Positions 15,956 through 23,764 of a DNA stretch of 33,374 nucleotides are shown one piece after another. The stretch is from an uncultured Clostridium sp. (GTDB lineage: Bacteria > Bacillota > Clostridia > TANB77 > CAG-508). Numbering within the stretch: the first letter of the stretch is position 1; every line of letters starts with the position of its first letter. The notes beneath the pieces are model-generated. The model was not told the origin of the DNA and ran no database searches. It saw only the letters and a program-made list of their open reading frames with translations. The DNA lies in assembly GCA_900556975.1 (NCBI GenBank), contig USQZ01000015.1:1-33374 (forward strand), in the 5' to 3' direction. Position numbers and translations under genes: made by a program.

Positions 15956-15986
15956 AAGGCCTAAAATCATTTTAATTTTAGACCTT
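15956..15986 (-). terminator. Terminator of dapL
   Basis: On the minus strand AAGGTCTAAAAT pairs with ATTTTAGGCCTT (12 bp, one G-T) around a short loop, about 10 nt after the dapL stop. The T-rich tail is weak; repeat B follows immediately. Confidence 0.7.
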
Positions 15987-15995
15987 AAAAATTAA

Positions 15996-17228
15996 TTATT
16001 TCATTTCTTTTATTCTTCTAATTGCTTCTTGTGTATTTTCTTTTGTTCCAAATCCTGTTAATCTAAAATATCCTTCTCCACTTGGTCCGAAGCCAACTCC
16101 AGGTGTTCCAACAACATTTGCCTCTGTTAATAATTTGTCGAAGAAATCCCAAGATTTCATTCCATCTGGTAGTTTTAGCCACACATATGGTGAGTTAACT
16201 CCGCCATATACTGTGTATCCAGCTTCTTCTAGTCCTTGCTTAATTATTTTAGCATTTTCTTTATAATAATCTATATTTTCTTTTATTTGTTTTCTTCCTT
16301 CTTCTGTGTATACCGCTTCTGCAGCTCTTTGTACTATATAAGAAACACCATTAAACTTTGTACAATGTCTTCTATTCCATAATTTATTTATTGATACTTC
16401 TTCTCCTGATTTAGTATATCCTTTCAACTCTTTTGGTACAACTATGAATGCACATCTCATTCCTGTGAAGCCTGCTGTTTTAGAATAGCTTCTAAATTCT
16501 ATTGCAACTTCTTTTGCTCCATCTATCTCATATATAGAATGTGGTACATTTTCATCTGTTATAAAAGCTTCATATGCTGCGTCAAATAATATTAAAGCTT
16601 TATTTTCCTTTGCATATTTAACCCATGTTGCTAATTGTTCTTTAGTTAAAGTTGTTCCTGTTGGATTGTTTGGATAACATAGATAAATGATATCTACTTT
16701 TTCCTTTGGAAGTTCTGGAACAAAATTGTTCTTTGATGTTGCAGGTATGTATACGATATTTTCATATTTTCCTGTTTCTTTATCATATTTTCCGCTTCTT
16801 CCAGACATTACATTTGTGTCTAAATATACTGGATATACTGGATCTGTTATTGCGACTTTATTATCTTGTGCTAAAATGTCTACAATATTTCCGCAATCAC
16901 ATTTTGCACCGTCAGATACAAATATTTCATCAATATCTATATCAACATTTCTTGATTTATAGTCGTATTCTTTAATTTTCTCTCTTAAAAATTCATATCC
17001 TTGTTCTGGTCCATATCCTCTAAATGTTTCTGAACTTGCTTGTTCATCTGTTGCTTTGTGAATTGCTTGTAATACAACTTGTGGTATTGGTCTTGTAACA
17101 TCTCCTATTCCTAATTTAATAATTTTTTTGTCTGGATTTTCTTTTGAGTATTTTGCTACCTTTTGTGCTATTGTTGCAAATAAATAGCTCTCTTGTAATT
17201 CTAAAAAATTTTCATTAATTTTAATCAT
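15996..17228 (-). CDS. dapL: LL-diaminopimelate aminotransferase
   Basis: 410-residue class I/II PLP aminotransferase converting tetrahydrodipicolinate directly to LL-diaminopimelate for lysine and peptidoglycan synthesis. Diagnostic blocks: IKLGIGDVTRPIPQ, FVSDGAKCDCGNI, YLCYPNNPTGTTL and the PLP-lysine motif SYSKTAGFTGMRCAF, followed by NRRHCTKFNGVSYIVQRAAE. Length is typical. ATG 17228 is preceded by AGGAGG. It is a single gene with its own terminator. With dapF at 24 kb this gives the DapL variant of the pathway. Confidence 0.97.
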   Translation of the reverse strand: MIKINENFLELQESYLFATIAQKVAKYSKENPDKKIIKLGIGDVTRPIPQVVLQAIHKATDEQASSETFRGYGPEQGYEFLREKIKEYDYKSRNVDIDIDEIFVSDGAKCDCGNIVDILAQDNKVAITDPVYPVYLDTNVMSGRSGKYDKETGKYENIVYIPATSKNNFVPELPKEKVDIIYLCYPNNPTGTTLTKEQLATWVKYAKENKALILFDAAYEAFITDENVPHSIYEIDGAKEVAIEFRSYSKTAGFTGMRCAFIVVPKELKGYTKSGEEVSINKLWNRRHCTKFNGVSYIVQRAAEAVYTEEGRKQIKENIDYYKENAKIIKQGLEEAGYTVYGGVNSPYVWLKLPDGMKSWDFFDKLLTEANVVGTPGVGFGPSGEGYFRLTGFGTKENTQEAIRRIKEMK

Positions 17229-17334
17229 TGTAGCCTCCTAAATGATTATATGTTATGATTACAATAAATTATTATCGCAATTATTATAAGGTACTTTTTG
17301 TTATATCACTTTTTTTTATTTTTTTCAAATTTTA

Positions 17335-17949
17335 TTATGTATTATTCTGTATTGCTTGAAATGCTCTTTTTATTATTTGGTTTTTCTTCCATTCTTTTAA
17401 GGCTATTGACCATAAATATATTATGACTAAAAAGATTCCAACATTTTTAATATACAATATCAATATACTTGAAATTGCTGTTATTATTATGAGTATGTCT
17501 TTCGAAATTTTTTCAGTATATCCAACTACTTGTTTATAATTATATTTTTTTAGCAACACATTTTTCACTATTCTTCCACCATCTAGTGGATAAATCGGTA
17601 ATAAATTTATAATTGCTAATAATATATTTATATATGCTATCTCTTCTTTTTTAAATATAACCGCTATTATAAAGGAAATTATATTTATGGCTGGTCCTGC
17701 TATGTCTATAATTATCTTATTGTTTATTCTTTCTTTTCCATAATTTTCGAACTCTATGGATAATCCCAAAACATTTATATTTATCTTTTTTATTTTTAGT
17801 CCTAATGTTATTCCTGTTATTGCATGTCCTAATTCGTGTAATAAAATAAAAATAAATGACATTGCAAATACTTCAATGTTTTTGGTTAATATGTATAAAA
17901 TTATTATTAAAAAAATTTTCAAATCTACTTTTATTTTCAATATTCTCAC
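17335..17949 (-). CDS. spoIVFB: SpoIVFB-like intramembrane zinc metalloprotease (M50)
   Basis: 204-residue polytopic membrane site-2 protease. The zinc motif HELGH is at residues 38-42 and the third ligand lies in NLLPIYPLDGG (Asp123). Five or six hydrophobic segments surround them. In B. subtilis SpoIVFB cleaves pro-SigK in the outer forespore membrane during sporulation. It begins immediately after the M23 gene ends (stop at 17950), the same spoIVFA-spoIVFB order as in B. subtilis, which supports the name over other M50 proteases. Start ATG 17949. Confidence 0.9.
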   Translation of the reverse strand: MRILKIKVDLKIFLIIILYILTKNIEVFAMSFIFILLHELGHAITGITLGLKIKKININVLGLSIEFENYGKERINNKIIIDIAGPAINIISFIIAVIFKKEEIAYINILLAIINLLPIYPLDGGRIVKNVLLKKYNYKQVVGYTEKISKDILIIITAISSILILYIKNVGIFLVIIYLWSIALKEWKKNQIIKRAFQAIQNNT

Positions 17950-18709
17950 CTACTTTTCTATTACTGTCAAAGGATCTATATATTCCCCTTGTTTTATTAT
18001 TTCAAAGTGCAGATGGTTTCCTGTTGAATTTCCTGTACTTCCTACGGTTGCTATGGTGTCGCCTTGACTTATTTGACTTCCTTCTTGTACAAGTATCTGA
18101 CTGCAATGTGCATATACCGCTTCATATTCGTCATTAACAATTTTAATGTGATTTCCTAAATCGCCTTGATCTGACACCAGTGTTACTGTTCCTGTTGTTG
18201 CAGACACAATAGTATCACCGCTCGTTTCCGCTAATATCGATTCCTGTATGGTTCGGAACCACTCTAGCATCTGATGATTCTCTTTTTCCAAAATTTGAAG
18301 TTATAGTTCCATGAATTGGCCATATTACAGCATAGTTTTGTATCGGTTCTGATTGCTGTTCTTCTGTCTGTGATTCTGACTGTTGGTTTTCTTCTATCTT
18401 ATTTTCTTCTTTTTGCTCTTCTTTAGTTTCGTTTTCTGTTTTATTTTCTTCTTTCATTTCTTGTTTTTTAAATATAGCGTTAACATCTATTTTTGTATTT
18501 AAAAAATCTTTTATTTCTTTACTTGTTTCTTGTGTAAAAATTTTTTCTTTATTTTCATATGCATATACTGATGCTCCTATTAAAATTATTATTAGAAACA
18601 TTTTAAACGGTGAGTTTCTTTTTCTTTTTTCTTCCCCACGATAACTTATTCCGTTTCTTCTATAATATATTTCTTTTGCTCTTTGTATTTTTTCTTCATC
18701 AGTAAGCAT
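17950..18709 (-). CDS. spoIVFA: SpoIVFA-like M23 peptidase-family membrane protein, with a +1 frame change at CGG
   Basis: Membrane protein expected to hold SpoIVFB in check. N-terminal cytoplasmic stretch, one membrane segment (FKMFLIIILIGASVYAY), a long Glu/Lys/Gln-rich linker, then an M23 domain (IWPIHGTITSNFGKR, HTGIDI). The zero frame ends at codon 164-165, CGG TGA. Skipping the C gives GAG GGT GAT ACT, so the M23 domain continues (GDTIVSATTGTV to NHLHFEI and the end at 17950); full length about 252 residues. The conserved HxxxD (HTGID) and HxH (HLH) metal motifs fall on opposite sides of the break, so both halves belong to one domain. The start is ATG 18709 (MLTDEEK), with GCGAGGT 7 nt upstream. 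It is translationally adjacent to spoIVFB. B. subtilis SpoIVFA lacks an intact active site; this one looks intact, so a SpoIIQ-like role is an alternative. Confidence 0.85.
18218..18220 (-). other. CGG codon at the +1 frame-change site in spoIVFA
   Basis: Context on the coding strand is GGA AAC GAG CGG TGA TAC. The zero frame stops right after CGG. Dropping the C reads GAG GGT GAT ACT ATT, giving GIDISGNEGDTIVSA, which fits the M23 consensus with its conserved Gly. It is the only in-frame CGG in the gene. Confidence 0.75.
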
Positions 18710-18753
18710 ATACATACCTCGCTTTCATGGATCTTATGTCCAATTTTCTTTTA

Positions 18754-19023
18754 CTAATGTATATGCTTTATTAGTAGAAATAGAAGAGAAAAAAATGTAA
18801 TTATTGCTACAGAAAAATATATTTTTTTCTTTTTTAGTTTTCTCTTATATTGTTCTTCTTTTAAATAATTTTTGACAATGTCCATTCCTTCTAACTTAGC
18901 GTAATCCTCTATTTTCTTCTTGTTCGATGAATTGTTTGATTTCAAAATTATTATAGCCTCTTCAATCAAATTTGAAGGTATTTCTTTTAGAATAACTATG
19001 TTATTTAATTTTTCTTTATTCAT
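18754..19023 (-). CDS. Small tail-anchored protein in the sporulation cluster
   Basis: 89 residues: a mostly helical charged N-terminal part (LIEEAIIILKS, KIEDYAKLEGMDIVKNYLKEEQYKRK), a basic patch (KLKKKK) and a single C-terminal membrane segment (IYFSVAIITFFSLLFLLI) ending HIH. This is the layout of a C-tail-anchored protein facing the cytoplasm. AAAGGAAA lies about 11 nt before the ATG. It lies between the 79-aa gene and spoIVFA, all on one strand with short gaps, so a shared sporulation transcript is likely. I do not recognise the family. Confidence 0.7.
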   Translation of the reverse strand: MNKEKLNNIVILKEIPSNLIEEAIIILKSNNSSNKKKIEDYAKLEGMDIVKNYLKEEQYKRKLKKKKIYFSVAIITFFSLLFLLIKHIH

Positions 19024-19058
19024 AATTATAAATTTCCTTTCTCTTAACTATGAACACA

Positions 19059-19298
19059 TTAAGTTTTATTTATAATAATTTTCACATCTTTATTTTTAGA
19101 ATATTTTTTTATTATATCTTCTGAAAAGCCAGCTAGTTCCTGAGTTATTATGATTGTATCGTTCTTATTTTCTATTAATTCTTTAATTTTCTGGTCTACA
19201 TTTTCTTGGTTATCTAATTTAACAACTTCAAATCCCAGTCTTTCCACAAATTTAAAGTTTTTAAAATCTTGATTTGATTTTAGCCAACTTATTTTCAT
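19059..19298 (-). CDS. Small alpha/beta protein resembling V-type ATPase subunit F
   Basis: 79 residues starting MKISWLKSNQDFKNFKFVERLGFEVVKL. The order of a G-F-E-V-V strand, a charged helix (NVDQKIKELIENK), a TIIITQELAG strand-loop, a further helix and a final VKIIIN strand resembles the small Rossmann-like V-ATPase subunit F fold. No other V-ATPase genes are near, so it is not part of a pump here. AAAGGAG precedes the ATG. It is first in the run leading to the 89-aa protein, spoIVFA and spoIVFB, and is divergent from the YlmC/YmxH-type gene. The fold comparison is by eye only. Confidence 0.6.
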   Translation of the reverse strand: MKISWLKSNQDFKNFKFVERLGFEVVKLDNQENVDQKIKELIENKNDTIIITQELAGFSEDIIKKYSKNKDVKIIINKT

Positions 19299-19354
19299 AT
19301 TTCTCCTTTCACATTATCAAAAGTTTTACATATTATTAATTAGAGGTGTGTGTA

Positions 19355-19588
19355 ATGAATTCAAAAGGACTTGATTTTAAACATAAAGAAGTTATTAATA
19401 TCAACAATGCTCAACGACTTGGATATGTTCAAGATGTAAATGCTGAACTTGGCAGTGGTATAATAACTTCTATTATTGTTCCTGGTACAAACAAATTCTT
19501 TAATCTTTTTACTTCTGATAATGATATTGTAATTCCTTGGGCTAATATAAAGTGTATTGGTGAAGATATAATTTTAGTTGATATTTAA
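19355..19588 (+). CDS. YlmC/YmxH-family PRC-barrel sporulation protein
   Basis: 77 residues with the pattern KGLDFKHKEVINI.NAQRLGYVQDVNAELGSGIITSIIVPG and PWANIKCIGEDIILVDI, characteristic of the YlmC/YmxH family (PRC-barrel-like, common in spore-formers, often near sigE/sigG). The start is ATG 19355 with AGAGGTG upstream; an earlier in-frame GTG at 19346 overlaps that site. It is divergent from the 79-aa gene and convergent with sigG: only two nucleotides separate the two stop codons, so no separate terminator fits. Confidence 0.88.
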   Translation: MNSKGLDFKHKEVININNAQRLGYVQDVNAELGSGIITSIIVPGTNKFFNLFTSDNDIVIPWANIKCIGEDIILVDI

Positions 19589-19590
19589 GT

Positions 19591-20365
19591 TTATTTCCAA
19601 ATTCTCTTTATTCGCTCAATTGCGCTTTTTTCTAATCTGGATACTTGTGCTTGTGAAATTCCAATTTCTTCTGCAACTTCCATTTGTGTTCTACCGTCAA
19701 AAAATCTTTTATTAACTATTAATTTTTCTTTGTCACTTAATTTTTTCATTGCTTCTAATATTGTTATATTTTCGGCCCATAGTTCATCTGTATTTTTTAC
19801 ATCTTTCACCTGATCCATTATATATATGCTATCTGCTCCATCATTGTAGACAGGTTCTTGCAATGATACTGGATCTTGAATTGCATCTAGACTAAATGCT
19901 ATGTCCTCTGGTGTTGTTTCTAGTTCTTTTGCAATCTCTTCTATTCCTGGTTCTTTTCCTGTTTCTTTTGTAAGTCTTTCTCTTACTTGTATTGTTTTAT
20001 ATGCTAAATCTCTCACCGATCTACTTACTCTGACTATATTATTATCTCTTAAATATCTTCTAATTTCTCCGTATAATCATCGGAACTGCGTACGTACTAA
20101 ATTGCACATTTAAACTCGTATCAAAATTATCTATTGATTTTATTAATCCTATACATCCTATTTGAAATAAATCATCTGCGCTCTCATTTCTTCCTGAAAA
20201 TCTTTGAACTACACTCAAAACTAATCTTAAATTACCTTGTATGAATTTTTCTCTTGCATCTGTATCTCCATTTTTTATTTTTTCTAATAATTCTTTTTTT
20301 TCTTCATTTGATAATATAGGTAATTTTGAAGTGTTTACTCCACAAATTTCTACCTTGTTTATCAA
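19591..20365 (-). CDS. sigG: Forespore sigma factor SigG, with a +1 frame change at CGG
   Basis: Late forespore-specific sigma factor. The start NKVEICGVNTSKLPILSNEE is the SigG signature. Region 2 (NLRLVLSVVQRFSGR, DLFQIGCIGLIKSIDNFD, FSTYAVPMII) is in the zero frame. That frame ends two codons after CGG (codon 99). Skipping the C gives PMII-G-EIRRYLRDNNIVRVSRSVRDLAYK, exactly the conserved SigF/SigG sequence, and continues through regions 3 and 4 (TQMEVAEEIGISQAQVSRLEKSA) to 19591. Full length is about 257 residues (B. subtilis 260). The start is TTG 20365 because AAAGGAG lies 7-8 nt upstream; an ATG at 20383 would put that site inside the gene. Without the frame change the product lacks DNA recognition regions 3-4. 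Confidence 0.93.
20069..20071 (-). other. CGG codon at the +1 frame-change site in sigG
   Basis: Coding context is CCG ATG ATT ATA CGG AGA AAT TAG. Dropping the C gives ATA GGA GAA ATT AGA AGA, restoring the invariant Gly and the EIRR motif of sporulation sigma factors. It is the only in-frame CGG in sigG. Confidence 0.8.
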
Positions 20366-20453
20366 ACTAAAATCTCCTTTCATTATTGGGTTATTTTAAT
20401 TATTTCCATTTCTGAGTTTTATATGCAATTTGTAGACTTTTCTTTGCCTTATA

Positions 20454-20482
20454 TTGATAATTTTTTCCATTTGTGATATTAT
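20454..20482 (+). promoter_or_regulatory. Promoter of the 92-aa membrane protein gene
   Basis: TTGATA (20454-20459) and TATTAT (20477-20482) with a 17-nt spacer lie about 40 nt before the ATG. Confidence 0.6.
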
Positions 20483-20522
20483 TTATGTGTTAAATAATTC
20501 GTTGAAGAAGGGAGGAAAATAA

Positions 20523-20801
20523 ATGTTTGAAAACTTACATGATCCAGACTGCTTGATGAGTACGATTCTTCTGCTTACTGCTATAATTTTTGCCGTTATG
20601 GTTTTTATCTTTGTTTTTCTCGCTTCACGGCATGACTTTATAGTAATAAGACTTTTGAAGGCTATTTTGGTGGCAGCACTTACTTGCGCTGGCACTTACA
20701 TAGTACTTGCAATCATATTTTACATCTTGAGAATATATGTATTTATTATCTTTGTATCTCTATGTATTGGTGCGTCATTTTTCAACTCACTAGATGGTTG
20801 A
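20523..20801 (+). CDS. Small polytopic membrane protein
   Basis: 92 residues with about three hydrophobic segments (LLLTAIIFAVMVFIFVFLA, LLKAILVAALTCAGTYIVLAI, IFYILRIYVFIIFVSLCIGA) and a short acidic N-terminus (MFENLHDPDC). A strong GGGAGG site lies 8 nt before the ATG, with a promoter upstream and a strong terminator downstream, so it is a genuine single-gene unit. I do not recognise a family; the position between sigG and the surface glycanase gives no firm hint. Confidence 0.75.
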   Translation: MFENLHDPDCLMSTILLLTAIIFAVMVFIFVFLASRHDFIVIRLLKAILVAALTCAGTYIVLAIIFYILRIYVFIIFVSLCIGASFFNSLDG

Positions 20802-20818
20802 TTCATGTGTGAAATGCC

Positions 20819-20866
20819 AAAAGGCAATTAAAAAGTATTTAATAATACTTCTTAATTGCCTTTTTT
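20819..20866. terminator. Bidirectional terminator between the membrane gene and the GH5 gene
   Basis: AAAAGGCAATTAA...AAGTATT pairs with AATACTT...TTAATTGCCTTTT over about 20 bp with one mismatch, flanked by A and T tracts. It serves both convergent genes. Confidence 0.92.
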
Positions 20867-20884
20867 CTTTTATTATTTTTTCTT

Positions 20885-23764
20885 TTATTTTACGTCTTTG
20901 TATTTTCTAAGTTTTATAAATAAAGCTATTACTATTCCTGATACAAATACTATTGCAACTGTTACAATTGCATTCATACCTGTTTTAGGTAGTTTTTCGT
21001 CTGAAGTTGTTGTTCCTTGGTTTCCATTACCACTGTTGCTATTGTTATTATTGTAGTTGATGTTGTTGCTTCCATTCTTACTGTTACTATTGTTATTATT
21101 ATTGCTGTTATTATTTCCACTATTATTGTTATTGCTATTACTGTTGTTATTTCCGCTATTATTGTTATTGCTATTACTGTTGTTATTTCCGTTATTATTG
21201 TTATTGCTATTACTGTTGTTATTTCCGTTATTATTGTTATTACTATTGTCGTTATTTCCAGTGTTATCATCATTTTTCTTAATATTTGTTATAACAATGT
21301 CTACTGTTGTTGTATTGCCATTTATATCTTCAACTGTAATTTGTTCTTTAGTGTTTTGTGTATATTCTCTTGATATTTGATATCCGTCATCTGATAATGT
21401 CCATCCTGGTTTGAATTTTAATTTTATATTTGAAGTTATAGTTACTGTTACATTATTACTTGTAGTATCTTTTGTGCTATATTTTATATCTACAATATTT
21501 TTTACTAATGATTTTGTAACTGTAACTGTACATGTAGCTGTTTTTCCATTGGCTGTTTTTACTGTTATTGTTGTTGTTCCTTCTGCTACAGCTGTTACTT
21601 TTCCATCTTGTGTTACAGTTGCTACATCTGGCTTGCTACTTGTCCAAGTTAAAGTATTTTCTTTATTAGTATTACTTGGTGTTATTGTTGCTGTTAATGT
21701 AAATTCTTTTGTTCCATTTAAATCTAATGTTTTTGTTGTTTCACTTAATGATACGCTATCTGGATCTACTACTTCTGAACTGCCTGCGTTTGTAACTATT
21801 ACTTTGCAAGTAGCTGTTTTTCCATTAGCTGTTGTAGCTGTAATTGTACATTCTCCTGCTTTTCCATATTTAGGTCCAAGTATCACAACGTCTCCACCTT
21901 TGAAAACTTGAGCTATTGTATCATCACTTGTTGTCCATGTAATTTTATCATTTATATTTACATTGTCAGGAGAAAGTGTTGCTACCAATGAATATATATT
22001 TTCTTTAAATTCTGTTCTTATTTCTGTTTTATTTAATGTTATGCTTTCTGGGCTCACTTCATTTGTTGGATAATATTTTGTTGCGCCAGTGCTATAGCAA
22101 TATTCTTTTGTTACTTTATTATACAAGCATGCTATTCCATAAGAATCTAATACTGGTATAAAATCTCCAATCAAGGTTCCTGATGCATCCCATACTTTTA
22201 AGTAATATATTCTGCTTTCTAAACCTCCAACTTTTAAAGTATTTGCTGGTTCTAATACTGGTGATATATCAGAATATGATTTAACAGCTGTTCCATCTAC
22301 TGAGTATGTTCCTTTATCTTGTACGACAACAAAAGGTTTTTCTTTTGTTGGAGTGAATATTCCTTTATCTGTATTAACACCATATCTACTAGCTAATACT
22401 GTTCCTTCTAGTCTTAGTTGGATGCTTGTTGAATCTGATGTTCCATATGCATTTATTAATGTTCCGTATTTTTCTTGTGTTGTAGCTGCTTTAAGTTCAT
22501 ATTTGCAATTTGAATTTATTTTTAATTTAGTATCAATTGCATAAGATGTTTGAACATATCCATTTTGTAATTCTGTATATGTTGAACTTGTTTTGTTTTC
22601 AGCTGCATCAATAATTGCTTTTGCAACTTTAGGATATTTAAATGTTGCGCTATCTCTATCTAAAATTCCGTAGTTAACATTATTATTGTTTATTCTTCCT
22701 GAATCCCACCAGAAACACGTCATTCCATATGATTTTGCTAATTTTACATATGCAAATGCTTTATTTGCAATTTCTGTTTCACCAACTGATGGAATATCCC
22801 ATCCGAATTCACCTACTATTACTGGAACACCTTGACTGATAAATTTCGTATTTAATTTCTCACATATTGTTTGTGATAATATTCCATAATAATGGACTTG
22901 AACCATTATATGATTTTTTACAGTATCTGTTGGAACTTCAAATAAATCAATCGCTTTATCTAGAACTTCTGCACCATATGTATTAACACTTAAAAATCTG
23001 TTTGCATTATTTCCGCCTGTTTTTCTAACAGTATCAACAAATGTTTGATTGTATGTATTTATTGATTTTACTGCTGCATCTCCTGCATCATTTGCAGAAA
23101 TCCAATTTGCATTATGAATTAATATTTCATTAAATCCTTCAAAAATTAATCTATTATCATAATCTTTAAATCTTGTTGCTATTTGTGTCCATACATTTTT
23201 TAATCTTTCATTATATGTTTGTTTTTCTGTTGAATCCGCTGTTGCAAATATTATTGGCCAATCTCCTTTTCCAACATCGTGATGTACATTTACAATACAG
23301 TACATGTTATTATCTAACGCATAATTTACAACTTCCTCAACTCTATCTAACCATGCAGATGAAATTGTTCCTGTGTACTGAGTACCTTTTTCAATATTTG
23401 CCCCCCATGTAACTGGAATTCTAACTGCATTAAATCCTTTAGCTTTTACTTCATCAATCATTGCTTTAGTGGTTACTGGATTTGACCATGCTGTTTCATA
23501 ATATGAAGGTGCATATATTGTTGAATCTTTTGGATCTGTTGCAGAATCCAAAGTATTTCCTAAGTTCCACCCTGCCTTCATATCTGTAACAACTTGCTGA
23601 GCTGTTGCTGTTGTTAAATCAATTCCAGAATTATACTTTTCTTTTGAATCATTTACACTTATTCTCATATTCATATTTGATTTGGTATAGAATATTGCTG
23701 TGCCTACAATTGTTAGTAAAATCATAAGTGCAATCAGTTTTAAAATCACTTTACTTTTTTTCAT
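20885..23764 (-). CDS. Cell-wall-anchored GH5 glycoside hydrolase (endoglucanase-like) with Ig-like domains
   Basis: 959 residues. A signal peptide/membrane segment (about 8-27) is followed by a GH5 domain (about 55-395): WNLGNTLD, the VHHDVG block, acid/base Glu213 in FEGFNE and nucleophile Glu319 in VIVGEFGW. A region with FIPVLDSYGIACLYNKVT (about 410-570) resembles domains found on gut surface proteins. Two Ig-like Big_2 modules follow (LTWTSSKPDVATVTQDGKVTAVAEGTTTITV is the clearer). Then come an Asn/Ser/Gly linker with four 12-residue repeats and a complete sortase signal (LPKTG, hydrophobic helix, basic tail). It likely cuts beta-1,4-glucan or a related plant polysaccharide at the cell surface; exact substrate unknown. 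The sortase at 27.9 kb may anchor it. Confidence 0.92.
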   Translation of the reverse strand: MKKSKVILKLIALMILLTIVGTAIFYTKSNMNMRISVNDSKEKYNSGIDLTTATAQQVVTDMKAGWNLGNTLDSATDPKDSTIYAPSYYETAWSNPVTTKAMIDEVKAKGFNAVRIPVTWGANIEKGTQYTGTISSAWLDRVEEVVNYALDNNMYCIVNVHHDVGKGDWPIIFATADSTEKQTYNERLKNVWTQIATRFKDYDNRLIFEGFNEILIHNANWISANDAGDAAVKSINTYNQTFVDTVRKTGGNNANRFLSVNTYGAEVLDKAIDLFEVPTDTVKNHIMVQVHYYGILSQTICEKLNTKFISQGVPVIVGEFGWDIPSVGETEIANKAFAYVKLAKSYGMTCFWWDSGRINNNNVNYGILDRDSATFKYPKVAKAIIDAAENKTSSTYTELQNGYVQTSYAIDTKLKINSNCKYELKAATTQEKYGTLINAYGTSDSTSIQLRLEGTVLASRYGVNTDKGIFTPTKEKPFVVVQDKGTYSVDGTAVKSYSDISPVLEPANTLKVGGLESRIYYLKVWDASGTLIGDFIPVLDSYGIACLYNKVTKEYCYSTGATKYYPTNEVSPESITLNKTEIRTEFKENIYSLVATLSPDNVNINDKITWTTSDDTIAQVFKGGDVVILGPKYGKAGECTITATTANGKTATCKVIVTNAGSSEVVDPDSVSLSETTKTLDLNGTKEFTLTATITPSNTNKENTLTWTSSKPDVATVTQDGKVTAVAEGTTTITVKTANGKTATCTVTVTKSLVKNIVDIKYSTKDTTSNNVTVTITSNIKLKFKPGWTLSDDGYQISREYTQNTKEQITVEDINGNTTTVDIVITNIKKNDDNTGNNDNSNNNNNGNNNSNSNNNNNGNNNSNSNNNNSGNNNSNSNNNNSGNNNSNNNNNSNSKNGSNNINYNNNNSNSGNGNQGTTTSDEKLPKTGMNAIVTVAIVFVSGIVIALFIKLRKYKDVK
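21106..21249 (-). repeat. Four 36-bp tandem repeats in the GH5 linker
   Basis: Units start at 21106, 21142, 21178 and 21214, each 36 bp (12 codons), nearly identical and encoding Asn-rich GNNNSNSNNNN-type segments. They form the flexible wall-spanning linker. Such repeats tend to change copy number by slippage without breaking the frame. Confidence 0.9.

Noticed and set aside
17950..18291. Separate gene starting at 18291 (MEKENHQMLEWF...) for the second half of the M23 protein
   Set aside because: The first 25 or so residues overlap spoIVFA in another frame and match nothing; the domain continues smoothly only by joining at the CGG.
19591..20016. Separate short sigma factor gene starting at 20016
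   Set aside because: It begins in the middle of a conserved SigG helix, without a ribosome binding site; it is the continuation of sigG.
3324..20365. Three unrelated sequencing errors or pseudogenes
   Set aside because: Not fully excluded, but three independent errors all adding a C before GG, creating the only three in-frame CGG codons of the window and leaving all other genes intact, is a poor fit to random error. A systematic base-calling artefact remains the main alternative.
20483..20695. 70-codon minus-strand frame antisense to the 92-aa membrane gene
   Set aside because: No ribosome binding site; the plus-strand gene has promoter, ribosome binding site and terminator.
21106..21249. 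Regular repeats that could suggest a CRISPR array
   Set aside because: Units are contiguous with no unique spacers, are in frame with the GH5 gene, and there are no cas genes.
21057..21380. Leu-rich plus-strand frame opposite the GH5 linker, and Ile/Thr-rich frames nearby
   Set aside because: These are shadows of the Asn-rich repeat; composition follows directly from the 36-bp units on the other strand.
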